This document shows positions 54,141 to 62,219 of a stretch of DNA of 64,000 bases, one piece after another; the first letter of the stretch is position 1, and every line of letters begins with the position of its first letter. Below the pieces are notes generated by a model that worked only from the letters and a program-made list of their open reading frames with translations, searched no databases and was not told where the DNA came from. Location of the stretch: positions 4,774,001 to 4,838,000 of the forward strand of contig NZ_CP095481.1 of the NCBI RefSeq assembly GCF_023023025.1. Direction: 5' to 3'. The DNA is from Amycolatopsis sp. WQ 127309 (GTDB taxonomy: Bacteria > Actinomycetota > Actinomycetes > Mycobacteriales > Pseudonocardiaceae). The position numbers and the translations under genes were made by a program.

Positions 54141-54458
54141 TCAGCTCCCTCGGTAAGTCGAATAGGCGAACGGGCTGAGCAGGAGCGGCACGTGGTGGTG
54201 CGCCGCGGGGTCGGAGATCCGGAAGGTGAGGGCCACCTCCGGGAAGAACGCGTCCGGGCCGAGGTAGGCGCCGGTGTCGAAGACCAGCCGGTAGACGCCC
54301 GGTGCCAGCGTCTCGGGGCCGAGGTCGCGGACGCGGCCGTCGTCGTCGGTGCGCCCGTCGGCGATCGGCTTGCCCTCGGCGGTTTCGAAGCGGACGGCGA
54401 TTCCCGTTGCGGGCCGGCCATGCGCCGTGTCGAGCACGTGCGTCGTCACCAGGCTCAC
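54141..54458 (-). CDS. uraH: 5-hydroxyisourate hydrolase (transthyretin-related)
   Basis: A 105-residue transthyretin-like protein of normal length. TTHVLDTAHGRPA at the N terminus and the diagnostic C-terminal YRGS carry catalytic His, Arg and Ser side chains; HHHVPLLLSPFAYSTYRGS is typical. It hydrolyses 5-hydroxyisourate to OHCU. The GTG at 54458 overlaps the uraD stop (GTGA). Confidence 0.96.
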   Translation of the reverse strand: MSLVTTHVLDTAHGRPATGIAVRFETAEGKPIADGRTDDDGRVRDLGPETLAPGVYRLVFDTGAYLGPDAFFPEVALTFRISDPAAHHHVPLLLSPFAYSTYRGS

Positions 54459-54934
54459 GCGGTCACCGCCTTGGCCAGCCGCAGGCCGGCGATCTTGAGC
54501 AGCTCCTGCCCGGCGACGCCGAGCTCGGTCGCCGGGTCGTTGCCGATGCGCTCGCGGAGGATCTTCAGCAGCTCGTCGCCGCTGCGCCCGCTCGCGCAGA
54601 CGAGGTAGACGTGCCCGAACTTGGCTTCGTACTCGGCGTTCGCGGCGGCGAACTCGTCGGCGTTGTCCACACCGGACTGTTCGCTGCGGGACCAGTCGGC
54701 CTCGGTCCCTTGCTGCTTCGGCGTTTCGCCGATCCGGGGGTGCGCGGCCATGGCCTGGCGGATCTCGTCACTACTCAACGGCAGGTCCGCGGCGGCTTGC
54801 AGCGCGTCGAGGTTGTCGTAGGGCCTGCGGTCGAGAACCGCGTCCGCCCAGCGGGGGACGGCGAGGCAGGCCGTCAACGCCGGACGTACGTCGCCGGCGT
54901 CGGCGGTGTTGAAATCGGTGAGGGTGAGCGGCAC
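54455..54934 (-). CDS. uraD: OHCU decarboxylase
   Basis: A 159-residue all-helical decarboxylase that converts OHCU to S-allantoin. The catalytic His lies in AAHPRIGE and Glu/Gln residues in EQSGVDNADEF; FGHVYLVCASGRS is also family-typical. GAGGAG precedes the GTG at 54934, which excludes a longer reading that would extend into the upstream regulator gene. First gene of the leftward operon, with a near-consensus promoter 31 bases upstream. Confidence 0.95.
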   Translation of the reverse strand: MPLTLTDFNTADAGDVRPALTACLAVPRWADAVLDRRPYDNLDALQAAADLPLSSDEIRQAMAAHPRIGETPKQQGTEADWSRSEQSGVDNADEFAAANAEYEAKFGHVYLVCASGRSGDELLKILRERIGNDPATELGVAGQELLKIAGLRLAKAVTA

Positions 54935-54964
54935 GGGGAACTCCTCGTGAGTGGCGTCCCGCTG

Positions 54965-55004
54965 ACCGTACGTCGGCGCCGGAGTTCCGTCAACATTTTG
55001 TTGA
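54965..55004 (-). promoter_or_regulatory. Promoter of the uraD-uraH-uricase operon with overlapping operator
   Basis: On the minus strand TTGACG (54988-54993), 17 bases, TACGGT (54965-54970) form a strong promoter. The perfect palindrome TCAACA-TTT-TGTTGA (54990-55004) overlaps the -35, so a bound regulator would exclude polymerase. The adjacent helix-turn-helix gene, whose stop is only nine bases away, is the obvious candidate. Confidence 0.7.
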
Positions 55005-55013
55005 AAGTGCTGG

Positions 55014-55940
55014 TCAGTCGGCTTCGCGGTTGAGATAGTTGTAGACGGTGAACCGTGTGACGCCCAGCGCGTCGGCCACCGAAGAGACGGATTTCCGCAG
55101 GCCGAAGGCGCCGCGTTCACGCAGCAGCCGCACCGCGCGCTGCTTCCCGGCGCGGTCGAGATCGCCCAGCTCGGCGCCGAGTTCGCGCTCGACATCGGCG
55201 ATCAGCCGGGCGAGCGCATCGTTCAGTTCGACGGATGGGGCGCTGTCGACGCCGTGCGACTCACCCGCGTGGCCGCTCGCTGTGTTCGGTCCGCCTGCTT
55301 GGCCGCCCGTCGTGTTCGGTCCGCCCGCCTGCCCGCCCGTCGTGTTCGTTCCGCCTGCTCGACTGTCGGCCGTGTGCGATTTACCTGCTGGATCGCCCGA
55401 CGAGCGCGGTTTCCCTGTCGGGCCGCTCGCCGTGTGCGGCTTGCCTGCTGGACCGCCCGTCGCGTGCGGTTTGCCTGCCGGGTCGCCTGTGGCGTGTGGT
55501 TTGCCTGCTTGGCGGCCCGTCGCGTGCGGTTTGCCTGCTTGGCCGCCCGTCGCGTGCGGATCGACTGCAGGGCCGTCCGCCGCGTGCGGTTCGGCAGCTC
55601 GGGCAGTCGTCGGATCGCGCTGGTCGGCGGCGGAAACGACCTTCGGTTCGGTCGACCCGCCGGGTCGGACTTCCCCCTTGGCGGCGGCGCCGGCGTCCGC
55701 CGCGGCGACCTGGCGCACCTGCAGCGTGACCTGGGTGGCGCCGCCGTCGAGCGCCGCCTGTGTGATCCTGGGCAAGGCCTCGAGAAGGGCCTTCGCGTCA
55801 CCGCGGACGAGCGTGCCGAGCGGCCCGAAGTCGGTGTCCAGCCCCGCTTCCACGGCCGCGTCGCGCGCGGCGAGCGCGTGCTCGGGCGGCGAACCTTCGC
55901 CGTGGAACGGTTCGCTGGTGAACTCCGCTTCAAGCCGCAC
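55014..55940 (-). CDS. Putative purine-pathway regulator: YkoF/MTH1187-like domain, repeat linker and helix-turn-helix
   Basis: A 308-residue protein in three parts. Residues 1-77 resemble the small thiamine-binding-like MTH1187/YqgV fold (LEAEFTSEPFHGEG, a GLDTDFGPLGTLVRGD strand pair, then ITQAALDGGATQVTLQV). Residues 121-230 are eleven 10-residue repeats of the type TGGQAGKPHA. Residues 245-308 form a Fis-like helix-turn-helix ending SVADALGVTRFTVYNYLN. It sits between the uricase and allantoinase operons and faces away from allB. Domain similarity is by eye; sensing of a purine intermediate is inference. Confidence 0.75.
   Translation of the reverse strand: MRLEAEFTSEPFHGEGSPPEHALAARDAAVEAGLDTDFGPLGTLVRGDAKALLEALPRITQAALDGGATQVTLQVRQVAAADAGAAAKGEVRPGGSTEPKVVSAADQRDPTTARAAEPHAADGPAVDPHATGGQAGKPHATGRQAGKPHATGDPAGKPHATGGPAGKPHTASGPTGKPRSSGDPAGKSHTADSRAGGTNTTGGQAGGPNTTGGQAGGPNTASGHAGESHGVDSAPSVELNDALARLIADVERELGAELGDLDRAGKQRAVRLLRERGAFGLRKSVSSVADALGVTRFTVYNYLNREAD
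55251..55580 (-). repeat. Eleven in-frame 30-base repeats in the regulator linker
   Basis: Residues 121-230 divide exactly into eleven decapeptides without any indel; consensus T-G-G-x-A-G-K-P-H-A, drifting to GGPNT near the C-terminal end. The DNA copies are clearly homologous, so copy number may vary between strains. Confidence 0.9.
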
Positions 55941-56069
55941 GAGGTGACCGTAACGCGCCGCGTCCGTCGTTGACGAGCGACGCGAGCCGTGGTTAGTGTC
56001 GTTGTGCGAAACCGCCTTTCCGTACTGTGAAATCGGCGGTGGTCACTTCTCCCGGCGAAGGGTTCTCGG

Positions 56070-57398
56070 ATGGATCTTGTGGTGCGCGCAGCCCGGGCGG
56101 TCACGGCCGAGGGCGAGGTCCCGGTGACGCTCGGCGTCGACGGCGGCCGGATCGTCGCGATCGAACCCGCCGGCGCTTCGCTGACCGGCGACCGCGTCGT
56201 CGAACTCGGCGACGACGTCGTGCTGCTGCCCGGGCTGGTCGACACGCACGTCCACGTCAACGATCCCGGCCGCGCCGAGTGGGAGGGCTTCGAGACGGCC
56301 ACCCGCGCGGCCGCGGCGGGCGGGGTCACCACGATCGTGGACATGCCGCTCAACAGCCTGCCACCGACGGTCGACGTCGCGGCCCTGGAGGTCAAGCGCA
56401 AGGCGGCGACCGGCCGGGTGCACGTCGACGTCGGTTTCTGGGGCGGCGCGATCCCCGGCAACGTCTCGGACCTGCGCGGGCTGCACGAGGCCGGCGTCTT
56501 CGGGTTCAAGTGCTTCCTGCTGCACTCCGGCGTCGACGAGTTCCCGCCGCTCGACCCGGCTGGGCTCGACGAAGCGTTGCGGGAGCTGAGTTCCTTCGAC
56601 GCGCTGATGATCGTCCACGCCGAGGACGCGCACGAGATCGACGAGGCGCCCGAGCCGCACGGCGGTCGCTATGTCGACTTTCTGCACTCGCGCCCGCGGG
56701 CGGCGGAGAATCTGGCCGTCACGCACGTGATCGAGGCGGCCCGCCGCAACTCGGCGCGGGCGCACATCCTGCACCTGTCGTCCGCGGAAGCCCTGCCGCT
56801 CGTGGCGGAGGCCCGCCGCGACGGCGTCGCGCTGACCGCCGAGACCTGCCCGCACTACCTGAGTTTCGTCGCCGAGGAGATCCGCGACGGCGCGACGCAG
56901 TTCAAGTGCTGCCCGCCGATCCGGGAGGCGGCCAACCGCGAACAGCTGTGGCAGGGGCTCGCCGACGGTGTGATCGACTGCGTCGTCAGCGACCATTCGC
57001 CGTGCACGCCGGAGCTGAAACGCTTCGACAGCGGCGATTTCGGGCAGGCCTGGGGCGGGATTTCGAGCCTGCAGCTGGGGCTTCCGGCGATCTGGACGCA
57101 GGCGCGGCAACGCGGGTTCACGCTCACCGACGTCGTCCGCTGGATGGCCGAGCACCCCGCCGCGCAGGCGGGAATGCGTCGCAAGGGTCACCTCGCGGTG
57201 GGCTACGACGCCGACTTCTGCGTGTTCGCGCCGGACGAGGCGTTCGTCGTCGACGTCGCGAAACTGAAGCACCGCAACCCGGTGAGCGCCTACGACCGCC
57301 GCCCGCTCGCCGGCGTTGTCCGCTCGACCTGGTTGCGCGGCACCGAAATCACCGGCGACGCGCCCTTCGGGGCGTTGCTGACCCGGGGGAACTGCTGA
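56070..57398 (+). CDS. allB: Allantoinase
   Basis: A 442-residue amidohydrolase that opens the hydantoin ring of allantoin to allantoate. Metal-site motif [11 protein letters not shown] is near 58-68; the carboxylated Lys is in [11 protein letters not shown]; further ligands are in [21 protein letters not shown] and the catalytic Asp in [12 protein letters not shown]. The ATG at 56070 gives full family length. One base separates it from allantoicase. Confidence 0.96.
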   Translation: MDLVVRAARAVTAEGEVPVTLGVDGGRIVAIEPAGASLTGDRVVELGDDVVLLPGLVDTHVHVNDPGRAEWEGFETATRAAAAGGVTTIVDMPLNSLPPTVDVAALEVKRKAATGRVHVDVGFWGGAIPGNVSDLRGLHEAGVFGFKCFLLHSGVDEFPPLDPAGLDEALRELSSFDALMIVHAEDAHEIDEAPEPHGGRYVDFLHSRPRAAENLAVTHVIEAARRNSARAHILHLSSAEALPLVAEARRDGVALTAETCPHYLSFVAEEIRDGATQFKCCPPIREAANREQLWQGLADGVIDCVVSDHSPCTPELKRFDSGDFGQAWGGISSLQLGLPAIWTQARQRGFTLTDVVRWMAEHPAAQAGMRRKGHLAVGYDADFCVFAPDEAFVVDVAKLKHRNPVSAYDRRPLAGVVRSTWLRGTEITGDAPFGALLTRGNC

Positions 57399-57399
57399 G

Positions 57400-58413
57400 A
57401 TGGAGGCTGTGTTGTCTGACCGTCCTGAGTGGACAGAACTGCCCGACCTCGCTTCACGTCGCTTCGGCGGGACCGTGATGTGGGCGACCGACGAGCTGTT
57501 CGCCGAGAAGGAGAACCTGGTCAACCCGTGGACGCCGGCGCACCGCGCCGAGACGTTCGGCCCGAAGGGTCAGGTCTACGACGGCTGGGAGACCCGCCGC
57601 CACCGCGAACCGGGCGACGACCAGGCGATCCTTCGGCTCGGCCTGGCGGGCACGGTCACGGGGGTGGTCGTCGACACGGCGTTCTTCAAGGGCAACTACC
57701 CGCCGTTCGTCTCGGTCGAAGCGGCTTCGGTGCCGGGTTACCCGAGCGCGGCCGAGCTGGCGACGGCGGACTGGGACATCCTCGTCGACCGCGCACCCGC
57801 GGCGGGCCACACGGAGAACTTCCACACGGTCAACGGTTCCCGCAGGTACACCCACGTTCGCCTGACCCAGCACCCCGACGGCGGTGTCGCCCGCCTGCGC
57901 GTCCACGGCGCCCCGATCCCGGACCCGGACCTGCTCGACCTGGACGCGTTGGATCTGGCGGCCCTGGAGAACGGCGCCCTGGTGACGGGGTGCAGCAACA
58001 TGTTCTATTCGTCGCCGAACAACATGCTCTCGCCGGGCCTCGCGGCCCACCAGGCGGAGGGCTGGGAGACGGCCCGCCGCCGCGACGACGGCAACGACTG
58101 GGCGACCTTCAGGCTGGCCGGCGCCGGCACCGTCCGGTTTGTCGAGCTGGACACGAGCAACCTCAAGGGCAACGCCCCGGGCTGGGCGTCGATCAGCGGC
58201 CGTGACACCTACGGCGAGTGGGTGGAGCTGCTGCCGAAGACGCGCCTGCAGCCGGACACGCGCCACCGCTTCGCCGTACCGGACGGCCCCGAGGTGACGG
58301 AGGCTCGTCTGGACATCTACCCGGACGGCGGCCTGGCCAGGCTGCGCCTGTTCGGCCGCCTGACGGAGACGGGCCGCGCGAACGTGAAAGCCCGGTTCGC
58401 CAAGACCCGCTGA
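57400..58413 (+). CDS. alc: Allantoicase
   Basis: A 337-residue allantoicase built from two similar jelly-roll halves: GGTVMWATDELFAEKENLV with DGWETRRHR in the first, CSNMFYSSPNNMLSPG with EGWETARRR in the second. It splits allantoate into urea and S-ureidoglycolate. Co-transcribed with allB. No ureidoglycolate lyase or urease is in the window, so glyoxylate release must be encoded elsewhere or done by a linked lyase. Confidence 0.95.
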   Translation: MEAVLSDRPEWTELPDLASRRFGGTVMWATDELFAEKENLVNPWTPAHRAETFGPKGQVYDGWETRRHREPGDDQAILRLGLAGTVTGVVVDTAFFKGNYPPFVSVEAASVPGYPSAAELATADWDILVDRAPAAGHTENFHTVNGSRRYTHVRLTQHPDGGVARLRVHGAPIPDPDLLDLDALDLAALENGALVTGCSNMFYSSPNNMLSPGLAAHQAEGWETARRRDDGNDWATFRLAGAGTVRFVELDTSNLKGNAPGWASISGRDTYGEWVELLPKTRLQPDTRHRFAVPDGPEVTEARLDIYPDGGLARLRLFGRLTETGRANVKARFAKTR

Positions 58414-58590
58414 GGCTCGCACGGCCGCGCATGGGAGTCGGCGTGGTGTCCTGCAAGTCGGTTGGGTCACGCACGTCGGGTTGACGAGTCGCGTGTTCTT
58501 TGCCGCTCCGTGGGCCTATCGCGTCGCACTTCAGCGGAGCAGGTCGGCCCCGGTGTCCGAGCCCCGGCGCGGTATCCCCGCCTGAACTCG

Positions 58591-58632
58591 CGGGTCGTCG
58601 ACGAGTGCCGTACACACCTCGTCGACGGCCCG
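58591..58632. terminator. Terminator-like hairpin after the allantoicase operon
   Basis: Arms 58591-58605 (CGGGTCGTCGACGAG) and 58618-58632 pair over 15 bases with one G-U wobble and a 12-base loop. It lies between the alc stop and the convergent small gene, four bases beyond that gene's stop. Confidence 0.7.
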
Positions 58633-58635
58633 TGG

Positions 58636-58809
58636 TCAGCCCGCGTCGGGACGGTTCAGGTAGGCCGAGGCCAGCGACAAGACGCACGCGCAGCCGATGA
58701 TCGCGCTGACCCACCACGGCAGGCCGGCCACGATGCTCCACACGAAGCCCGCCGCCGCCAGGAGGGCGACGAGGATGTTCCGGAACTGCAGCGGCGTCGG
58801 TTTGGCCAT
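58636..58809 (-). CDS. 57-residue two-span membrane protein
   Basis: A short frame starting ATG at 58809 (MAKPTPLQFRNILVALLAAA) with two hydrophobic stretches, about residues 12-29 and 31-50, joined by a tight GLPWWV turn, then a polar end YLNRPDAG. The amphiphilic pattern and GC3 bias fit a real small inner-membrane protein. No family is recognised. It lies in the same direction as the metallo-hydrolase gene, 25 bases downstream of its stop, so it may be the last gene of that group. Confidence 0.7.
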   Translation of the reverse strand: MAKPTPLQFRNILVALLAAAGFVWSIVAGLPWWVSAIIGCACVLSLASAYLNRPDAG

Positions 58810-58834
58810 ACCGCCAGCCTCTCACGGGTCCACA

Positions 58835-59590
58835 TCAGACCTCTGCGCGCTCCCCGGGTTCGAGCAGCACCAGCCGGTCGGTCAGGCCGGCCGCCTCGAA
58901 CTCCTTCCTCAGTACGTCAGGACCCTCGCTGAAGTGCTGCCAGCCCCGGAAGTGCAACGGGACGACCTTCGCCGAGCCGAGCACCTTTGCCGCCGCGGCG
59001 GCGTTTTCGCTGGTCAACGTCAGGGGAGCGCCGTCGAACAGCTTCGTCCTCGCGGCACCGGCGAACAGCACCGCGATGTCGACGCTGAATCGCGACGTGA
59101 TCTCCCGCACCAGGTCCACCGACGCGTTGTCCCCACTGACGTACACCGTCGGCAGGCCTTCGCCGCTGAGCACGAACCCGGTGACGTCACCGGCGAGCTG
59201 CTCCGCTCCTTCAGGCCCGTGCAACGCCGGGACCGCGGTGACCGTGAGCCGCCCGACCTGCGTCTCCTCCCACGGCTCCAGGCCACGCGCAGTCCCGCCC
59301 AGCCGCTTGGCGCCGCTCGGAGTGATCAGGGTCAGCGGCACCGTCTTGAGGTAGTCGCGCCCGCGATCGTCCAGGTTGTCCGGATGCTGGTCGTGGGACA
59401 GCAGCACGGCGTCCACCACGCCGACGGCGTCCTCGGTCAGCACCGAGTCCTCGGTCTTGACCAGCACGCGCTGGCCGATCGAGTGGTCACCCGGCGGATC
59501 GAACGTCGGGTCGGTGAGCAGTCGGACGCCGCCCAGTTCCAGGAGCGCGGTCGGACCACCGGACAGGGTGATCCCGAGTTTCTCGGTCAT
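58835..59590 (-). CDS. MBL-fold metallo-hydrolase
   Basis: A 251-residue metallo-beta-lactamase-fold protein of the UlaG-like type. The metal motif appears as LLSHDQHPDNLD, with HDQHPD in the place of HxHxDH; later ligands are in ALHGPEG, VYVSGDNAS and PLHFRGWQHF. Substrate unknown. The ATG at 59590 (MTEKLGITLSGG) is preferred to a GTG four codons upstream. Separated from the CoA-binding gene by 36 bases in the same direction. Confidence 0.85.
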   Translation of the reverse strand: MTEKLGITLSGGPTALLELGGVRLLTDPTFDPPGDHSIGQRVLVKTEDSVLTEDAVGVVDAVLLSHDQHPDNLDDRGRDYLKTVPLTLITPSGAKRLGGTARGLEPWEETQVGRLTVTAVPALHGPEGAEQLAGDVTGFVLSGEGLPTVYVSGDNASVDLVREITSRFSVDIAVLFAGAARTKLFDGAPLTLTSENAAAAAKVLGSAKVVPLHFRGWQHFSEGPDVLRKEFEAAGLTDRLVLLEPGERAEV

Positions 59591-59626
59591 ACCCGGGGCC
59601 AACGACGGGAACGGGTGCGCTCTTCC

Positions 59627-60103
59627 CTAGGGTGCCGACTGCCTCCGCGAGCTGATCACGCCAGTGTTGAACCCGGCCAGGTGCAGGCCCCCGGCGAACC
59701 GCGCGTGCTCGATCTTCACGCACCGGTTCATCACGACGTCCAGGCCCGCCTCCCGAGCCCGGTCGGCCACCGGTTCGTGCCACAACCCGAGTTGCAGCCA
59801 CAACGTGCGCGCGCCGGCATCGATCACGTCCTCGGCCACCTGAGGCAGATCGTCGTGCTTCCGGAACACACTGACGAGGTCCGGTTCGCCCGGCACGTCC
59901 TTCAGCGAGGCGTACACCGGCTTCCCGAACAGGGTGTCCAGGCGGGGGTTGACGAAGTTGACTTCGTACCGCGTCGACGAGAGCAGGTAGGTCGCGACGA
60001 AATAACTCGGCCGAGACGGGTTCGCGGACGCTCCCACCAGCGTCACCGACTTCGCCTGGTTCAGGATCGCGCGCCGCTCGACAGCGCCCACTGTATACGT
60101 CAT
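59627..60103 (-). CDS. CoA-binding domain protein
   Basis: A 158-residue Rossmann-fold protein of the YccU/CoA_binding type: VTLVGASANPSRPSYFVATYLL near residue 19 is the nucleotide loop, followed by VNFVNPRLDTLFGKPVYASLKDVP and a terminal VVMNRCVKIEHAR. Family members bind CoA but have no assigned reaction. The ATG at 60103 overlaps the sulfhydrylase stop by four bases, so the two are co-expressed, an arrangement seen with metY elsewhere. Confidence 0.88.
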   Translation of the reverse strand: MTYTVGAVERRAILNQAKSVTLVGASANPSRPSYFVATYLLSSTRYEVNFVNPRLDTLFGKPVYASLKDVPGEPDLVSVFRKHDDLPQVAEDVIDAGARTLWLQLGLWHEPVADRAREAGLDVVMNRCVKIEHARFAGGLHLAGFNTGVISSRRQSAP

Positions 60104-61386
60104 CCGGCCACCGCCTTGCCCAGGGCCTGGTCGAGGTCCCAGAGGATGTCCTCGACGTCTTCCAGTCCGACCGACAGCCGGATCAGGTCGGGTCCCACGC
60201 CCGCGGCCGTGAGCTGCTCCTCGGACAGCTGCGCGTGGGTCGTCGACGCCGGGTGGATCACGAGCGTGCGGGCGTCCCCGACGTTCGCAAGGTGCGACAA
60301 CAGCTCCACCGACTCGACGAACCTTTCGCCCGCCGCGCGCCCGCCGTTGATGCCGAAGGAGAACACCGCCCCGGGCCCGGCGGGCAAGTACTTCTTCGCC
60401 AGGTCGTGGTGTGGGTGCGCCGGCAGCCCCGCGTAGGACACCCAGGCCACGCGTGGGTCCGCGTCGAGGTGTTCGGCGACGGCGCGGGCGTTGGCGACTT
60501 GTGCGTCCATCCGCTGGGGCAGGGTCTCGACACCTTGCAGCAGCAGGAAAGCCGAGTGTGGTGAGAGGACCGCGCCGATGTCCCGCAACTGCTCCGCGCG
60601 AAGCCGCGTGCAGAACGCGTACTCGCCGAAGTTCTCCCAGTACTTGAGGCCGCCGTAGCTTTCGACGGCCTCGGTCATCCGGGGGAACTTCCCGTTGCCC
60701 CAGTCGAACTTCCCCGACTCGACGACGATCCCGCCGAGTGTCGTCCCGTGGCCGCCGAGGAACTTCGTCGCCGAGTGCAGCACGATGTCCGCACCGTGTT
60801 CCATCGGCCGGCAGAGGTACGGCGTCGCCAGCGTCGCGTCGACCACCAGCGGGATGTCGTGGGCGTGCGCCAGGTCCGCCAGCGCGGTGAGGTCCGCGAT
60901 GCCACCACCCGGGTTGCCGATCACCTCGGTGTAGAGCAGCCGGGTCCGGTCGGTGATCGCCGCCGCGTAGTCGTCGATGCCGCCGCTGACGAACGTCGTC
61001 TCCACGCCGAATCGCCGGAGCGTGCCGGTGAGCTGGGTGACCGTGCCGCCGTAGAGACCGCTCGCCGACACGATGTGGTCGCCGGCCTCGGCGAGCGCGC
61101 TGAATGTGAGGAACTCCGCGGCCTGCCCGCTGCCGGTGGCGACACCGCCGATCGCGCCTTCGAGGCTGGCGATCCGCTCCTCGAACGCCGCCACGGTCGG
61201 GTTCCCGATCCGACTGTAGATATTGCCGTACTTCTGCAGCGCGAACAGGTTGGCCGCGTCGGCCGCGTCCTCGAAGACGAAGCTCGTGGTCTGGTAGATC
61301 GGCACGGCACGCGCACCGGTCGCCGGGTCGGGCGTTCCGCCCGCGTGCAATGCGCGGGTCCGGAAGCCCCAGGTGCGTTCACTCAT
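60100..61386 (-). CDS. metY: O-acetylhomoserine aminocarboxypropyltransferase (sulfhydrylase)
   Basis: A 428-residue Cys/Met-metabolism PLP enzyme. The PLP Lys is in [39 protein letters not shown] and [13 protein letters not shown] are typical of the MetY branch. It makes homocysteine from O-acetylhomoserine and sulfide. GAGGACCG precedes the start at 61386. A short stem-loop (CGTGCT/AGCACG, 61454-61474) lies upstream, but no SAM-riboswitch core was found. Confidence 0.93.
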   Translation of the reverse strand: MSERTWGFRTRALHAGGTPDPATGARAVPIYQTTSFVFEDAADAANLFALQKYGNIYSRIGNPTVAAFEERIASLEGAIGGVATGSGQAAEFLTFSALAEAGDHIVSASGLYGGTVTQLTGTLRRFGVETTFVSGGIDDYAAAITDRTRLLYTEVIGNPGGGIADLTALADLAHAHDIPLVVDATLATPYLCRPMEHGADIVLHSATKFLGGHGTTLGGIVVESGKFDWGNGKFPRMTEAVESYGGLKYWENFGEYAFCTRLRAEQLRDIGAVLSPHSAFLLLQGVETLPQRMDAQVANARAVAEHLDADPRVAWVSYAGLPAHPHHDLAKKYLPAGPGAVFSFGINGGRAAGERFVESVELLSHLANVGDARTLVIHPASTTHAQLSEEQLTAAGVGPDLIRLSVGLEDVEDILWDLDQALGKAVAG

Positions 61387-61492
61387 CGGTCCTCACCGTA
61401 ACCGTCCTCCCCTTCGGTCGGCCACGCCTCCCAGGTGGTGGGCGCGGTCATTTCGTGCTGCCGACGTTAGCACGGTTTGATATTCCGTGCGC

Positions 61493-61498
61493 TACACT
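61493..61498 (+). promoter_or_regulatory. Candidate -10 for a leaderless transcript
   Basis: TACACT (61493-61498) ends seven bases before the ATG at 61506, so transcription would begin at or next to the start codon. No ribosome-binding sequence precedes that ATG, which supports a leaderless message; the -35 is not clear. Confidence 0.4.
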
Positions 61499-61505
61499 CG
61501 AACGT

Positions 61506-62195
61506 ATGAAATGCGCCGTGTGTGGCAAGCCGCTGCCACCTCGTCGTGGAGCTGGGCGAAATCGCCAGTACTGCGACGCCACGTGCCGGAGCGCTGCCCG
61601 CAGGCAGCGAACGCACGTAAAGAATGACTTGACAACCTCCGGTCGTCAATCCACTCTTGACACCGTGCCGGACGAACCATTGGCCGCGGTCGGTGCGGCG
61701 TTGCGGAAGGTCCGCGATGCGGAAGCCGCTCTGCGGGACACCGTGGACGCGGCCAGAGCGGCCGGGCACACCTGGCAGGAGATCGGTGACCTGCTGGGCA
61801 CCAGCCGGCAGGCCGCGTTCCAGCGGTTCGGCCGGCCGGTCGATCCGGCGACGGGCGCGTCGATGACGGAACTGAAGCGGCCCGACGCGATCCACCTCGC
61901 AGAGGAGCTCGTGTTCGAGCTCGTCGGGTGCCGGTGGCACGAGGTACGCCGGGACTTCGACGACCGCATGCTCGCGTCGGTCGGCGAAGAGGAGCTGCAG
62001 CTCGCCTGGACGCAGCTGGCCGGATCGGTCGGACGCTACGAACGGATGGGAGAGGCGTACGCGCGGTCGGCGGGGGACTACACGATCGTCCACCTGCCGG
62101 TGGCCTTCGAGGCCGGTGAGCGGACCGTGCAAGTGACTTACCGCGAGGACGGTCAGGTGGCCGGGCTGTGGATCCGGTCGGCCGAACAGTTGTGA
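61506..62195 (+). CDS. Zinc-finger/helix-turn-helix protein with C-terminal DUF3887
   Basis: A 229-residue protein. The N terminus has a small zinc-ribbon pattern (CAVC at 3-6, then YCDATC near 22-27). A helix-turn-helix-like segment, HTWQEIGDLLGTSRQAAFQRFG, lies around 83-104. The last 90 residues match DUF3887 (WHEVRRDFDDRML, YERMGEAYA, VQVTYREDGQVAGLWI). A DNA-binding regulator with a ligand-type domain is likely. The ATG at 61506 is supported by the zinc ribbon and by a -10 placed for leaderless transcription. Confidence 0.8.
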   Translation: MKCAVCGKPLPPRRGAGRNRQYCDATCRSAARRQRTHVKNDLTTSGRQSTLDTVPDEPLAAVGAALRKVRDAEAALRDTVDAARAAGHTWQEIGDLLGTSRQAAFQRFGRPVDPATGASMTELKRPDAIHLAEELVFELVGCRWHEVRRDFDDRMLASVGEEELQLAWTQLAGSVGRYERMGEAYARSAGDYTIVHLPVAFEAGERTVQVTYREDGQVAGLWIRSAEQL

Positions 62196-62219
62196 GCGCA
62201 GTTGTGAACAGGGGGAACG

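Noticed and set aside
61387-61505. A SAM riboswitch upstream of metY
   Set aside because: The 119-base leader has only a small six-pair hairpin and lacks the conserved core and pseudoknot segments of the SAM-II or SAM-IV classes.
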